The position numbers and the translations under genes are program-made. 64,000 bases of DNA, taken from NCBI RefSeq assembly GCF_002210435.1, contig NZ_MZMV01000002.1:166370-230369 (forward strand). The letters run 5' to 3'. Of the stretch, positions 21,900 to 32,250 are shown piece by piece. This DNA comes from Micromonospora wenchangensis. GTDB taxonomy: Bacteria > Actinomycetota > Actinomycetes > Mycobacteriales > Micromonosporaceae. Below the pieces are notes generated by a model. That model did no database searches. It was given only the letters and a program-made list of their open reading frames with translations, and was not told the DNA's origin. Within the stretch, counting starts at the first letter, position 1, and the number at the start of each line of letters is the position of its first letter.

Positions 21900-23996
21900 T
21901 CAGGCCCGGCCCAGCCGGTCGAGGATCCAGGCGTTGATGAACGCCTCCTCGCGCCAGGCGTCGTACCGGCCGCTGGGGCCGCCGTGGCCGGCGCCCATCT
22001 CGGTCTTGAGCAGGTAGTCGCCCTGCGGGGCCACCGCCCGCAGCCGGGCGATCCACTTGGCCGGCTCGTGGTAGAGCACCCGGGTGTCGTTGAGGCTGGT
22101 CACCGCCAGGATCGCCGGATAGTCCACGGGTGCCACGTTCTCGTACGGGGTGTACGACTTCATGTACGCGTACACCTCCGGGTCGGCGAGCGGGTTGCCC
22201 CACTCCTCCCACTCGGTGACCGTCAACGGCAGCGACGGGTCGAGGATCGAGGTGAGCGCGTCTACGAAGGGCACCTGCGCGACGATCCCGGTGAACGCGT
22301 CCGGAGCGAGATTGGCCACCGCGCCCATCAGCAGGCCGCCGGCCGAGGCGCCCCGGGCGACCAGCCGGTCGGCCGCCGTCCAGCCGGACTTGACCAGGTG
22401 CCGGGCGCAGGCGACGAAGTCGGTGAAGGTGTTCTTCTTGGCCAGCAGCTTGCCCTCGTCGTACCAGCGGCGGCCCAGTTCACCGCCGCCCCGGATGTGC
22501 GCGACGGCGAACACGACGCCCCGGTCGAGCAGGCTGAGCCGGGCGATCGAGAACCACGGGTCCATGCTGGCCTCGTACGAGCCGTACCCGTAGATCACGG
22601 CGGGGGCGGAGCCGTCGCGCGGGGTGTCCCGGCGGCAGACCAGCGAGATCGGCACCCGGGTGCCGTCGTCGGCGAGCGCCCACTCGCGGTGCTGCTCGTA
22701 GTCGGCCGGGTCGTATTCGCGGCCGTCCGGCCCGGGGAGCACCGGCTTGCGGCGGCGCAGCGTCAGCTCCCGGGTGACCAGGTCGTAGTCGTAGACCGAG
22801 TCGGGGGTGACCAGCGAGGTGTAGCGGAACCGGAGCTGCCGGGTGCGGTATTCCGGGTTGGCGTCCAGGCCGACACTGTGGATCGGCTCGGGGAACTCGA
22901 TGTCGTGGGCGTCGCCGCCGCCGACGGGGAGCACCCGCAGCCCGGTCAGCCCGTTGCTGCGCAGCGAGACGACCAGGTGGTCGGCGAACGCGTCGACCGA
23001 CTCCAGCCGGGTGCCGGGGCTGTGCGGGATCAGCGGCACCCAGTCGCCGGGCGCATCCGCCGAGGTGTACGCCAGCGCGAAGTCCTCCGCGCCGTCGTTG
23101 TGCAGGATCAGGAACCGGTGCCCGTGGTGCTCGACGCTGTATTCGACGCCCTGCCGGCGCGGGGCGATCACCGCCGGCTCGCCTGTCGGGTTGTCGGCCG
23201 GGATCACCCGTACCTCGCTGGTGACCTTGCTGGTGCTGTCGATCAGCACGAACCGCTCGGAGCGGGTCAGCTCGACGCCCACCCAGAACCGTTCGTCATC
23301 CTCCTGGTGCACCACCACGTCCTCGCCCGACGGGGTGCCGACGGTGTGCCGCCACACCCGGTTGGGCCGCCACGCCTCGTCGACGGTGATGTAGAACAGC
23401 ACGCTGGCGTCGGCCGACCAGGCGGTGCCGTAGAACGTGTCGGGCACCTCGTCGCCGAGCAGTTCGCCGGTGCTCAGGTCCTTGATCCGCAGGGTGAACC
23501 GCTCGTCGCCGGAGAAGTCGGTCGAGTAGGCCAGCCAGCGTCCGTCGGGGCTGACGTCGAACGCGCCGAGGGAGAAGAAGTCGTGTCCTTCGGCGAGCTG
23601 GTTGCCGTCGAGCAGCACCTCCTCGCCGTCGAGCGGGGCGCCGTCCGCGCTGACCGGCGGGTCGGTCTCGCCGTCGCGGACCGGGCGGCGGCAGTGCACG
23701 CCGTACTGCTGGCCCTCGACGGTGCGGGTGTAGTACCAGTGGCCGCCCTTGCGGGTGGGCACCGACAGGTCGGTCTCCTGGGTGCGCTGTTTCGTCTCGG
23801 CGAACAGCGTGCCGCGTAACGCCTCCAGGTGCGCGGTGCGCTGCTCCGTGTAGGTGTTCTCGGCGGTGAGGTGGGCGATGGTCGCCGGGTCGTCCTTGGC
23901 GGCCAGCCAGGCGTACTCGTCGACGACGGTGTCGCCGTGGTGGGTGCGCTCCGCGCGGACCTGTCGGGCGACGGGCGGGGTGGTCTCGGTGGTCAC
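21900..23996 (-). CDS. ptrB: Oligopeptidase B (S9 family serine peptidase)
   Basis: A 698-residue cytosolic peptidase that cleaves short peptides after basic residues. The N-terminal beta-propeller occupies residues about 10-420 and the alpha/beta-hydrolase domain residues about 430-698. The triad is Ser551 in GASAGGLLMG, Asp637 in NDTRVLYHEP and His671 in GAGHGGPSGR. The IRGGGELGRRWYDEGK segment before the serine is typical of prolyl oligopeptidase family members. The P1-specificity glutamates cannot be assigned with certainty from reading alone. It starts at a GTG and is a single gene, convergent with the ABC permease and divergent from the FAD oxidoreductase with its LexA-like box. Confidence 0.93.
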   Translation of the reverse strand: MTTETTPPVARQVRAERTHHGDTVVDEYAWLAAKDDPATIAHLTAENTYTEQRTAHLEALRGTLFAETKQRTQETDLSVPTRKGGHWYYTRTVEGQQYGVHCRRPVRDGETDPPVSADGAPLDGEEVLLDGNQLAEGHDFFSLGAFDVSPDGRWLAYSTDFSGDERFTLRIKDLSTGELLGDEVPDTFYGTAWSADASVLFYITVDEAWRPNRVWRHTVGTPSGEDVVVHQEDDERFWVGVELTRSERFVLIDSTSKVTSEVRVIPADNPTGEPAVIAPRRQGVEYSVEHHGHRFLILHNDGAEDFALAYTSADAPGDWVPLIPHSPGTRLESVDAFADHLVVSLRSNGLTGLRVLPVGGGDAHDIEFPEPIHSVGLDANPEYRTRQLRFRYTSLVTPDSVYDYDLVTRELTLRRRKPVLPGPDGREYDPADYEQHREWALADDGTRVPISLVCRRDTPRDGSAPAVIYGYGSYEASMDPWFSIARLSLLDRGVVFAVAHIRGGGELGRRWYDEGKLLAKKNTFTDFVACARHLVKSGWTAADRLVARGASAGGLLMGAVANLAPDAFTGIVAQVPFVDALTSILDPSLPLTVTEWEEWGNPLADPEVYAYMKSYTPYENVAPVDYPAILAVTSLNDTRVLYHEPAKWIARLRAVAPQGDYLLKTEMGAGHGGPSGRYDAWREEAFINAWILDRLGRA

Positions 23997-24055
23997 GGCG
24001 TCACGTTACCGGCCCGTCGCGCTCCGCCGCGCGGTCGAACCACCACGCGCCGCTT

Positions 24056-24071
24056 TAGAACATGTGTACGA
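24056..24071 (+). promoter_or_regulatory. LexA-like SOS box before the FAD oxidoreductase gene
   Basis: TAGAACATGTGTACGA shares GAACATGTGTACGA with the site at 8130-8145 and fits the CGAAC-N4-GTTCG LexA pattern with two mismatches. TACGAT (24067-24072) overlaps its right arm and would serve as a -10 with transcription starting at or next to the ATG at 24080. Confidence 0.6.
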
Positions 24072-24079
24072 TGACTGCC

Positions 24080-25507
24080 ATGTCGACGGGAGCGGGTTCG
24101 ATCGGTGCAACGGAGATCACCCAGCGGTTGGCCGCGATCTGCGGTCCCTCCTTCGCCCGGTTCGCGGGCGCGGCCGACGAGGTCGCCGGCCGGCTCGCCC
24201 GGTGGGTGGCCGTCCCCGGTGGGCCCCGGGCGGCGGCCGAGGTGCTGCGGCTCGCCGCCCGGCACGACCTGTCGGTGGTCCCCCGGGGCGCCGGCACGAA
24301 GATCGACTGGGGTGCGGCACCGGCCCGGGTCGACATCATGCTCGACACCGGCCGGCTCGCCGGGGTCGGCCACCGGCCGGCGGACTCCCCGGTCGTCGAG
24401 GTGGGCGCCGGCACCCCGCTGCGGGCCGTGCAGGCCACCCTGGAACGCACCGGCCGCCGGCTGGCCCTCGATCCGCCGTCGCCCGGGGCCACCCTCGGCG
24501 GGGTGCTCGCCGCCGACGAGTCAGGCCCGCTGCGGCACCGGCACGGCACCGCCTGCGAGCAGCTCGTCGGCCTGCGCTGGCTGGACGCCGACGGTGAGCT
24601 GGTCAGCGCCGGGCGCAGCGCGGCCGAGCTGGCCGGCGCGGCCCCACCGGTCGGCCTCGACCTGGGCCGGCTGCTCTGCGGCTCGCAGGGCGGGCTGGGC
24701 GTGCTCGTCTCGGCGACGCTGCGCGCGCACGCCCTGCCGCCGAGCCGGGTGTGGGTGACCCGGCCGGTGTGGAGCCCGTTGGAGGTGCACGACCTGGTCC
24801 GGGCGGTGCTCGCGGCCGACCTCGATCCGGCGGCCGTCGAGCTGGACCTGCCGGCCGCCGGGTCACCGCCACGTCCGGCCGCCGCCCCGGCGGCGGGCGC
24901 GACGTCGGGGCCGGGCGGTCGCCCGATGTCGGCCGCCGAGGCGTCGGCCCGCGCCAACCATCCCGCGATGGCCGGCCGTCGGGTCGCCCCGCCGCCTCCC
25001 CGGGGCAGCGCCGGTGAGCTGGCCGTCCTGCTGGAGGGCGGCCGGTCCGAGGTGGGCGAGCGGGCCGACCGGCTGCTCGCCCTGCTCGGCGGTACGGCAA
25101 GCCTCGCCCCGGACGCCCCGGCCTGGTGGCGGCGCTACCCGTTCGCGCCGGGCGACACCGCGCTGCGGGTCGAGGCCCCGGCCGCCGACCTGCACGCCGC
25201 CGTCTACGCGCTGCGCGACGCCGCCGGCGCCCCGCTGTCCGTGCGCGGCTCCGCCGGGCTGGGCGTGGTGCACGCCGCGCTGCCCGGGTCGCTCCCGGTC
25301 GACCGGGTGGCCGGCATCCTCGCCGCCGTCCGTGGGGTGCTGTTCACCCGCCGGGGCCGGTGCGTGGTGGTCGCCGCGCCCCCGGCGGTGCGTCGTGAGG
25401 TCGACGTGTGGGGTGAGGCGGCGGTGATCCCCCGGCTGCGCGAGGCGAAGGAACACCTCGACCCGCACCGCCGGCTCGCCCCCGGACGCCTCCCCGGCGG
25501 CCTCTGA
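24080..25507 (+). CDS. FAD-binding oxidoreductase, GlcE-like, probable SOS gene
   Basis: A 475-residue protein with an N-terminal PCMH-type FAD domain. The pattern AAEVLRLAARHDLSVVPRGA (near residue 55), VEVGAGTPLRAVQATL and LALDPPSPGATLGGVLAADE corresponds to the glycolate oxidase GlcE/D-lactate dehydrogenase group. The C-terminal half has an Ala/Pro-rich insertion and ends in the REAKEHLDPHRRLAPGRLPGG motif of this family. The substrate is not known. In-frame ATGs also occur at 24062 and 24071, but the first lies inside the LexA-like box and 24080 fits a leaderless transcript. It is convergent with the GAF-SpoIIE gene; both stops lie within a 7-bp-arm inverted repeat. Confidence 0.85.
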   Translation: MSTGAGSIGATEITQRLAAICGPSFARFAGAADEVAGRLARWVAVPGGPRAAAEVLRLAARHDLSVVPRGAGTKIDWGAAPARVDIMLDTGRLAGVGHRPADSPVVEVGAGTPLRAVQATLERTGRRLALDPPSPGATLGGVLAADESGPLRHRHGTACEQLVGLRWLDADGELVSAGRSAAELAGAAPPVGLDLGRLLCGSQGGLGVLVSATLRAHALPPSRVWVTRPVWSPLEVHDLVRAVLAADLDPAAVELDLPAAGSPPRPAAAPAAGATSGPGGRPMSAAEASARANHPAMAGRRVAPPPPRGSAGELAVLLEGGRSEVGERADRLLALLGGTASLAPDAPAWWRRYPFAPGDTALRVEAPAADLHAAVYALRDAAGAPLSVRGSAGLGVVHAALPGSLPVDRVAGILAAVRGVLFTRRGRCVVVAAPPAVRREVDVWGEAAVIPRLREAKEHLDPHRRLAPGRLPGGL

Positions 25508-25536
25508 CCGCCAGCGGCGCGCCCGGCGCTCAGAGG
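25501..25536. terminator. Convergent-stop inverted repeat
   Basis: CCTCTGA (25501-25507) and TCAGAGG (25530-25536) are perfect inverted arms. Each contains the TGA of one of the two convergent genes. The 22-base GC-rich loop makes it a weaker terminator candidate than the others. Confidence 0.45.
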
Positions 25537-27593
25537 GCGTCGTTGCGCAGCACCAGGATGGCGATGTCGTCCCGGGGCGACTCGACCGAGAAGTTGATCG
25601 CGGTGGCCCGCAGCCGGGCCGCGACCACGTCGGCGGAGTAGCCGGCCAGCGGTGCGGCGGCCTCCCGGAGCCGTTCGGTGCCGAAGAGTTCCCGGCCGCG
25701 CCGCCGCTCGGTCACCCCGTCGGTATAGAAGATCAGCGCGTCGCCCGGCGCGAGCACGATCTCCGCCGCCGGGGAGGTGATCGAGTCGAGCAGACCGAGC
25801 GCCGTCCCCCCGATGCCGACGAAGTTGGCCCCACCGGCCCCGTGCAGCAGCACCGGCCGGTCGTGCCCGGCCAGGTGCAACGAGACGTCGAGCCGGTCGC
25901 CGTCGCCGGGCCCGACCGCCGCCAGGGCCAGCGTGCAGTACCGCCCGCCACCCCGCTCGACGAGCGTGTCGTTGAGCCGGGCCAGCGCCTCGGGCAGCGG
26001 CTTGCCGTCCCCAACCAGCACCCGGATCACGTCCCGGACCAGCCCGGTCACCGCCGCCGCCTGCACGCCCTTGCCGGACACGTCGCCGACCACCACCAGC
26101 CAGCGCCCGTCCGGCAGCGGCACCACGTCGTAGAAGTCGCCGCCGACCTCGGCCTCGTCGCCGGTCGGGACGTACTCGGCGGCGAAACCGATGCGCTCGA
26201 CGACCGGGAGCACGGGCGGCAGCAGCGACTGCTGGAGAGTCTGCGCCACCCGACGCCGTTCGGCGTGGATGCGGGCGTTCTCGATGGCGAGACCGGCCCG
26301 CCGGGCGACGTCCTCCAGCACCGCGACCTCGTCCGGGTCGTGCCGGTGCCGCTGGTGCCGCCCCACGGCCAGGGTGCCGAGGCGCTGGCTGCGGGCGACC
26401 AGCGGCACGGCGAAGCCCTCCATCGGCCCGCCGAGCGGCACCTGCGACCCGGTCCGCGACGCCTCCCGCAGCCGGGCCTGGACCGAGTCCGGCCCGGACT
26501 CCTCCAGCACCTTGTGCAGTTGGGGCAGGACGGATTCGTCGGCGTGACTGGACGCGGCGAGCCTGAGCCGACCCCACTCGTCGGCGGTGTGCACCGCGCA
26601 CCACTGGCCGAGCCGGGGCACCACCAGCTGCGGGATCAGCGCCATGGTCAGGTCGACGTCGAGCGACTGGGCGAGCAGTTCGCTGGCCTCGGCGAGGAAG
26701 GTCAGCCAGGCCGAGCGGCGGACGTCGGCCCGGCGCAGCCGGTCGTTCTCCAGGTGCAGCGCGAGCCGTTCGGCGGCGAGGACGGCCAGCGGCCTGGCGT
26801 ACGCCGACGGTGCCGCGTCCAGCTCCAGCTCCCCGACGTACGGCCGGTGCACGGCCAGCGGCACCCGCAACAGCTCGTTGCCGGGGCGGGGTTGCCGGCC
26901 GTAGCGGGCCAGCACCTGCGGGCCCTCCCCCTCGCCCCGGTCCAGCCGGATCACCCCGCCGGCCGCGCCCACCATCTCGGCGACCCGGGTGAGCAGGTCG
27001 GTGGCGAACTCGGTGAGCGGTTCGTCGGCGTACGGGTCGGGGCGGGTCTGGGTGAGTTCGCTCATCGCGGCGGCGCTCGGCGCGCTGGTCGCCGGTTCGC
27101 TGTCGGTCCGCCCGGGTGGCGGGTACGGGGAGCGTGGTGCGTCGCCGTGGTCGCCGTGCCGGTCGAGCCGGAACCACACCCCCTTGCCGGTGGGCAGGTA
27201 GGTGGTGCCCCAGCGGCTGGCGAAGTGGTCGACCAGGAGCAGTCCCCGCCCCCGCGCGGAGACCTCGCCGATCTGGTCGGTGTCGTTGCGGATGCCGACG
27301 ACCAGTTCGTCGACCGGCCCGGCGGCGAAGTCGGAGACCGTGACGGTCAGGCCGATCTGGTCGGCGACGACCTCGATGTCCAGTTCGGTGCGGGCGTGTT
27401 CGACGGCGTTGGTGGAGAGTTCGGTGGTCAGCAGCAGCGCCTCGTTGAGCAGTTCGTCGAGGTCGGCTTCGGCGAGCACGGAGCGGACCACGGCGCGGGC
27501 GGCGGCCGGGGTGCGGTTGTCGGCGGGCAGCCGGACGCGCCGGACGTGCTCGTCCCGTCCCGCGTCTGTCCCGGCCCCCGGCTCCGTTGACAC
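25530..27593 (-). CDS. ATPase-GAF-SpoIIE multidomain phosphatase
   Basis: A 687-residue signalling protein. Residues about 20-135 are an anti-sigma-type HATPase domain (LLTTELSTNAVEHA, VSARGRGLLLVDHFA), then a GAF-like region (about 195-310), a second GAF (about 315-450, ending VLEDVARRAGLAIENARIHA) and a C-terminal SpoIIE/PP2C phosphatase (VGGDFYDVV, VGDVSGKGVQAA, YTDGVTERRRG, RDDIAILVL). Such proteins couple ligand sensing to dephosphorylation of STAS antagonists and can also phosphorylate them. The GTG at 27593 follows GAGG and is preferred; a GTG at 27638 would add 15 residues. It is divergent from the poly-HAMP kinase gene (289-base gap), and the lone STAS gene at 36 kb or the one at 10.7 kb are possible partners. 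Confidence 0.88.
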   Translation of the reverse strand: MSTEPGAGTDAGRDEHVRRVRLPADNRTPAAARAVVRSVLAEADLDELLNEALLLTTELSTNAVEHARTELDIEVVADQIGLTVTVSDFAAGPVDELVVGIRNDTDQIGEVSARGRGLLLVDHFASRWGTTYLPTGKGVWFRLDRHGDHGDAPRSPYPPPGRTDSEPATSAPSAAAMSELTQTRPDPYADEPLTEFATDLLTRVAEMVGAAGGVIRLDRGEGEGPQVLARYGRQPRPGNELLRVPLAVHRPYVGELELDAAPSAYARPLAVLAAERLALHLENDRLRRADVRRSAWLTFLAEASELLAQSLDVDLTMALIPQLVVPRLGQWCAVHTADEWGRLRLAASSHADESVLPQLHKVLEESGPDSVQARLREASRTGSQVPLGGPMEGFAVPLVARSQRLGTLAVGRHQRHRHDPDEVAVLEDVARRAGLAIENARIHAERRRVAQTLQQSLLPPVLPVVERIGFAAEYVPTGDEAEVGGDFYDVVPLPDGRWLVVVGDVSGKGVQAAAVTGLVRDVIRVLVGDGKPLPEALARLNDTLVERGGGRYCTLALAAVGPGDGDRLDVSLHLAGHDRPVLLHGAGGANFVGIGGTALGLLDSITSPAAEIVLAPGDALIFYTDGVTERRRGRELFGTERLREAAAPLAGYSADVVAARLRATAINFSVESPRDDIAILVLRNDAL

Positions 27594-27882
27594 CCCCGTA
27601 TCCTCTACCGCCACCGGCCGGGTGCCAAGCCGCACCACGTACCGTCACACCGGCCGCACCGATCCGCCGGTGGCGGTCACCCTCCGCCGTCGGCCCGGCG
27701 GGGCCCGTCGGGTGGCGGTGCGGGCGGGCCGGCGGGCGCGTGCCGGACCATGCCGGTGCGCGGCGGGGCGGACGCCGCGTCGTCGCTGGGCACGTCGTAT
27801 CCGGGGGCCCGGCGACGATCCGGGCACAATGAGGGGAAGTCGGCGTGTCGGCACGCCGGAAGCCCTCCGAGTCGAGCGAGGA

Positions 27883-30800
27883 ATGATGACCGCGAAACAG
27901 TCGGTGACGGCGGACGGGTCCGCTTCCGAGCATGACGCGCTCCTCGGTGAGCTGGCGGAGGCGCTGCGGCGGGTCGGCCGGGGCGACTTCAAGGTGCGGC
28001 TGCCCCGGCGTGCGGGCGCGGCCGGTGAGGTGGCGGACGCCTTCAACGAGGTGGTGTCGCTCCAGGAGCGGCAGCACCTGGACCTGCGCCGGATCAGCCG
28101 GGTGGTGGGCCGGGACGGCCGGCTGACCGAACGCCTGGACGAGGAGGGCCTGGACGGCTCCTGGGCGGAGGGCCAGCGGGCGGTCAACTCGCTCATCGAC
28201 GACCTGGGCCGGCCGACCACCGAGATCGCCCGGGTGATCATGGCGGTGGCCGACGGCGACCTCTCCCAGCACATGGCGTTGGAGATCGACGGTCGCCCGC
28301 TGCGCGGTGAGTACCTGCGGATCGGCCGGACGGTCAACACGATGGTCGGGCAGCTCTCGTCGTTCTCCAACGAGGTGACCCGGGTGGCCCGGGAGGTGGG
28401 CACCGAGGGCAAGTTGGGTGGTCAGGCGGACGTGCGGGGCGTCGCCGGCACCTGGAAGGACCTCACCGACTCGGTGAACACCATGGCGTCGAACCTGACC
28501 GGCCAGGTGCGGTCGATCTCGCAGGTGGCGACTGCGGTGGCCCGGGGCGACCTGTCGCAGAAGATCACGGTCGGGGCGCGGGGCGAGGTCGCCGAGCTGG
28601 CCGACACGATGAACTCGCTCACCGACACGTTGCGCCTGTTCGCCGAGCAGGTGACCCGGGTGGCGCGCGAGGTGGGCACCGAGGGCAAGCTCGGTGGGCA
28701 GGCCGACGTGCCAAACGTGGCGGGCACCTGGAAGGACCTCACCGACAGCGTCAACTCGATGGCGTCGAACCTGACCAGTCAGGTGCGCAACATCGCGCAG
28801 GTCTCCACGGCGGTGGCCCGGGGTGACCTGAGCCAGAAGATCACCGTGGCGGCGCAGGGCGAGATCCTGGAGCTGAAGGACACCGTGAACACGATGGTGG
28901 ACCAGCTCTCCTCGTTCGCCGACGAGGTGACCCGGGTGGCCCGCGAGGTCGGCATCGAGGGCAAGCTCGGCGGCCAGGCCCAGGTACGCGGCGTCTCCGG
29001 CACCTGGCGGGACCTGACGGAGAACGTCAACCAGCTCGCCGGCAACCTGACCAGCCAGGTCCGCAACATCTCCCAGGTCTCCACGGCGGTGGCGAAGGGT
29101 GACCTGTCGCAGAAGATCACGGTCGACGCGCAGGGCGAGATCCTGGAGCTGAAGAACACCGTGAACACGATGGTGGACCAGCTCAGCTCGTTCGCCGACG
29201 AGGTGACCCGGGTGGCGCGTGAGGTGGGCACCGAGGGCAAGCTCGGCGGTCAGGCGCAGGTGAAGGGCGTCTCCGGCACCTGGCGCGATCTCACCGACAA
29301 CGTGAACTCGATGGCGTCGAACCTGACCTCCCAGGTCCGCAACATCGCCTCGGTGACCACGGCGGTGGCCAAGGGCGATCTCAGCCAGAAGATCACCGTC
29401 GACGCCCGGGGCGAGATCCTGGAGCTGAAGTCCACGGTCAACACGATGGTGGACCAGTTGTCGTCGTTCGCCGACGAGGTGACCCGGGTGGCGCGTGAGG
29501 TGGGCACCGAGGGCAAGCTCGGCGGGCAGGCCCAGGTACGCGGGGTCGCCGGCACCTGGCGGGACCTGACCGACAACGTGAACTCGATGGCGTCGAACCT
29601 GACCAGTCAGGTGCGCAACATCGCGCAGGTCTCCACGGCGGTGGCGAAGGGTGACCTGTCGCAGAAGATCACCGTGGACGCGCAGGGCGAGATCCTGGAG
29701 CTGAAGAACACGGTCAACACGATGGTGGACCAGCTCTCCTCGTTCGCCGACGAGGTGACCCGGGTGGCGCGTGAGGTGGGCACCGAGGGCAAGCTCGGCG
29801 GTCAGGCGCAGGTGAAGGGCGTCTCCGGCACCTGGCGCGATCTCACCGACAACGTGAACTCGATGGCGTCGAACCTGACCTCCCAGGTCCGCAACATCGC
29901 CTCGGTGACCACGGCGGTGGCCAAGGGTGACCTCGGCCAGAAGATCACGGTCGACGCGCAGGGCGAGATCCTGGAACTGAAGAACACCGTGAACACGATG
30001 GTGGACCAGCTTTCCTCGTTCGCCGACGAGGTGACCCGGGTCGGCCGCGAGGTCGGCATCGAGGGCAAGCTCGGCGGCCAGGCCCAGGTGAAGGGCGTGA
30101 GCGGCACCTGGCGGGACCTCACGGAGAACGTGAACCAGCTCGCCTCGACCCTGACCACCCAGCTCCGGGCGATCTCCCAGGTCTCCACGTCGGTGACCCG
30201 GGGTGACCTGACCCAGCGGATCGCGGTCAAGGCGCAGGGCGAGGTCGCCGAGCTGAAGGACAACATCAACCAGATGATCGTCACCCTGCGGGAGACCACC
30301 AAGAAGAACGCCGAGCAGGGCTGGCTCGACTCCAACCTGGCCCGCATCGGTGGCCTGCTCCAGGGCCAGCGGGACCTGGGCGAGGTGTGCCGCATGATCA
30401 TGATGGAGGTGACCCCGCTGGTCGACGCGCAGCTCGGCGCGTTCTTCCTGGCGGACACCTCCGAGGGGGTGATGCGGCTGCGGCTGACCGCGTCGTACGG
30501 GTACGTGGCGCGGGGGCACGACGTGACCTTCGGGCCCGGTGAGGGGCTGGTCGGTCAGGCCGCGCTCTCCCGGCGGACGATCCGGCTCAACGCGCTGCCC
30601 GACGGGCGGATCACCCTGCGCTCCGGGCTGGCCGACACGCTCCCGTCCGACCTGGTGGTGTTGCCGATCCTGTTCGAGGGCGAACTGCTCGGGGTGATCG
30701 AGTTCGCCAGCGTGGCCCGCTTCTCGGAGCTGCACCTGGGGTTCCTGGAGCGGCTGGTGCTCACCATCGGCATCGCGGTCAACACCATCCAGGCCAACCG

Positions 30801-32250
30801 GCGTACGGAGGAACTGCTGGCCCAGTCGCAGCGGCTGGCGCTGGAGTTGCAGGACCAGTCGGCGGAGTTGCAGCGCACCAACGCCGAACTGGAGGACAAG
30901 GCGAAGCTGCTCAGCGAGCAGAAGGGCAACATCGAGACCAAGAACCGGGAGATCGAGCTGGCCCGGCTGGGGCTGGAGGAGAAGGCCCAGCAGCTCACCC
31001 GGGCGTCGGCGTACAAGTCGGAGTTCCTGGCGAACATGAGCCACGAGCTGCGGACGCCGCTGAACTCGCTGCTGCTGCTGGCCCGGCTGCTGGTGGAGAA
31101 CTCGGAGCGCAACCTCACCCCGAAGCAGATCGAGTTCGCCCGGACGATCCACGGCTCCGGCTCGGACCTGTTGCGTCTGATCGACGACATCCTGGACCTG
31201 TCCAAGATCGAGGCCGGTCGGATGGACGTCGAGCCGACGGAGATCCGGTTCGCCGAGATCCGCAACTACGTGGAGCAGGCGTTCGCCCCGCAGGCGGAGG
31301 AGAAGAACCTCGACTTCCAGGTGCGGGTGGCCAAGGAACTGCCGCCGGCCCTGGTGACCGACGCCCAACGGTTGCAGCAGATCCTGCGCAACATGCTCTC
31401 CAACGCGGTGAAGTTCACCGACAACGGCGCGGTCACCCTGCGGATCGCCCCGGCGGCGGAGAACGCGGTCTTCGACGTGCCGGCGTTGACCAACGCCCGG
31501 CAGGTGATCGCCTTCACCGTGATCGACACCGGCATCGGCATCTCCGACGACAAGCTGAGCATCATCTTCGAGGCGTTCCAGCAGGCCGACGGCACCACCA
31601 GCCGGCGGTACGGCGGCACCGGGCTGGGCCTGTCGATCAGCCGGGACCTGGCGCGGCTGATCGGCGGCACGATCACGGTGACCTCCGCGCCGGGGCAGGG
31701 TTCGACGTTCACCCTCTTCGTACCGGACGTGCTGGCACCGGACGCGGTGGTGGCCCCGCAGTCGCCGTCGCCGGAGCGGGCGGGCCTGCCGTCGTCGCTG
31801 CTGATGCCGCCGATGGAGCTGCTGGCCACGCCGGAGGCCCCGGCCACCCGGCAGTTGGACGGTGCCACCGTACTCATCGTCGACGACGACGTACGCAACG
31901 TGTTCGCGTTGACCAGCGCGTTGGAACTGCACGGGATGACCGTGCTGTACTCGGACAACGGCGCGGACGGGGTCCGCGTGCTGGCCGAGCATCCGGAGGT
32001 GGACATCGTACTGATGGACGCCATGATGCCCGACCAGGACGGTTACGAGACGACCCGGCAGATCCGCCGCAACCACCGCTTCGCCGACCTGCCCATCGTC
32101 TTCCTCACCGCGAAGGCGATGCCCGGTGACCGGGAGTCGGCGCTGGCGGCCGGGGGTAGCGACTACATCACCAAGCCGGTGGACCTGGACGGGCTGATCG
32201 AGCGGATGGCGTCCTGGATCAGCGGCCGCCGAGATAGGGAGAATTCGTGA
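27883..32250 (+). CDS. Poly-HAMP hybrid histidine kinase
   Basis: A 1455-residue cytosolic kinase without membrane helices. Residues about 15-790 are a chain of HAMP domains built on a 92-residue repeat; [18 protein letters not shown] occurs seven times. A GAF domain follows (about 810-980), then a long coiled coil (about 985-1045), HisKA with His1054 in [11 protein letters not shown], HATPase_c ([19 protein letters not shown]) and a C-terminal receiver with Asp1379 in [10 protein letters not shown]. This is the architecture of fungal group III (Nik1/Os-1) osmosensor kinases and their actinobacterial relatives. The ATG at 27883 follows AGCGAGGA; a second ATG is the next codon. A small hairpin (CGGCGTG/CACGCCG, 27841-27858) lies in the leader. 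A response regulator gene overlaps its stop. Confidence 0.92.
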   Translation: MMTAKQSVTADGSASEHDALLGELAEALRRVGRGDFKVRLPRRAGAAGEVADAFNEVVSLQERQHLDLRRISRVVGRDGRLTERLDEEGLDGSWAEGQRAVNSLIDDLGRPTTEIARVIMAVADGDLSQHMALEIDGRPLRGEYLRIGRTVNTMVGQLSSFSNEVTRVAREVGTEGKLGGQADVRGVAGTWKDLTDSVNTMASNLTGQVRSISQVATAVARGDLSQKITVGARGEVAELADTMNSLTDTLRLFAEQVTRVAREVGTEGKLGGQADVPNVAGTWKDLTDSVNSMASNLTSQVRNIAQVSTAVARGDLSQKITVAAQGEILELKDTVNTMVDQLSSFADEVTRVAREVGIEGKLGGQAQVRGVSGTWRDLTENVNQLAGNLTSQVRNISQVSTAVAKGDLSQKITVDAQGEILELKNTVNTMVDQLSSFADEVTRVAREVGTEGKLGGQAQVKGVSGTWRDLTDNVNSMASNLTSQVRNIASVTTAVAKGDLSQKITVDARGEILELKSTVNTMVDQLSSFADEVTRVAREVGTEGKLGGQAQVRGVAGTWRDLTDNVNSMASNLTSQVRNIAQVSTAVAKGDLSQKITVDAQGEILELKNTVNTMVDQLSSFADEVTRVAREVGTEGKLGGQAQVKGVSGTWRDLTDNVNSMASNLTSQVRNIASVTTAVAKGDLGQKITVDAQGEILELKNTVNTMVDQLSSFADEVTRVGREVGIEGKLGGQAQVKGVSGTWRDLTENVNQLASTLTTQLRAISQVSTSVTRGDLTQRIAVKAQGEVAELKDNINQMIVTLRETTKKNAEQGWLDSNLARIGGLLQGQRDLGEVCRMIMMEVTPLVDAQLGAFFLADTSEGVMRLRLTASYGYVARGHDVTFGPGEGLVGQAALSRRTIRLNALPDGRITLRSGLADTLPSDLVVLPILFEGELLGVIEFASVARFSELHLGFLERLVLTIGIAVNTIQANRRTEELLAQSQRLALELQDQSAELQRTNAELEDKAKLLSEQKGNIETKNREIELARLGLEEKAQQLTRASAYKSEFLANMSHELRTPLNSLLLLARLLVENSERNLTPKQIEFARTIHGSGSDLLRLIDDILDLSKIEAGRMDVEPTEIRFAEIRNYVEQAFAPQAEEKNLDFQVRVAKELPPALVTDAQRLQQILRNMLSNAVKFTDNGAVTLRIAPAAENAVFDVPALTNARQVIAFTVIDTGIGISDDKLSIIFEAFQQADGTTSRRYGGTGLGLSISRDLARLIGGTITVTSAPGQGSTFTLFVPDVLAPDAVVAPQSPSPERAGLPSSLLMPPMELLATPEAPATRQLDGATVLIVDDDVRNVFALTSALELHGMTVLYSDNGADGVRVLAEHPEVDIVLMDAMMPDQDGYETTRQIRRNHRFADLPIVFLTAKAMPGDRESALAAGGSDYITKPVDLDGLIERMASWISGRRDRENS
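28361..30140 (+). repeat. 276-bp tandem coding repeats of the poly-HAMP region
   Basis: Seven 276-bp units lie in the kinase gene. The copies are similar but not uniform. Units four and six contain a stretch of 188 identical bases (29188-29375 and 29740-29927, exactly two units apart), which indicates recent duplication or gene conversion. Confidence 0.85.

Noticed and set aside
24062..24079. Earlier ATG starts at 24062 and 24071 for the FAD oxidoreductase
   Set aside because: The first ATG lies inside the LexA-like box and the second inside the -10-like hexamer, so 24080 fits the promoter best.
28361..30140. Regular 276-bp repeats considered as a CRISPR or satellite array
   Set aside because: The repeats are coding, in frame and encode HAMP domains; unit length and absence of spacers exclude CRISPR.
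25204..32076. Very long minus-strand open frame of about 2290 codons
   Set aside because: It runs antisense through the poly-HAMP kinase and phosphatase genes. Its composition (His/Leu/Arg/Gln repeats) is the mirror of the HAMP repeats, a known effect of high GC and codon bias.
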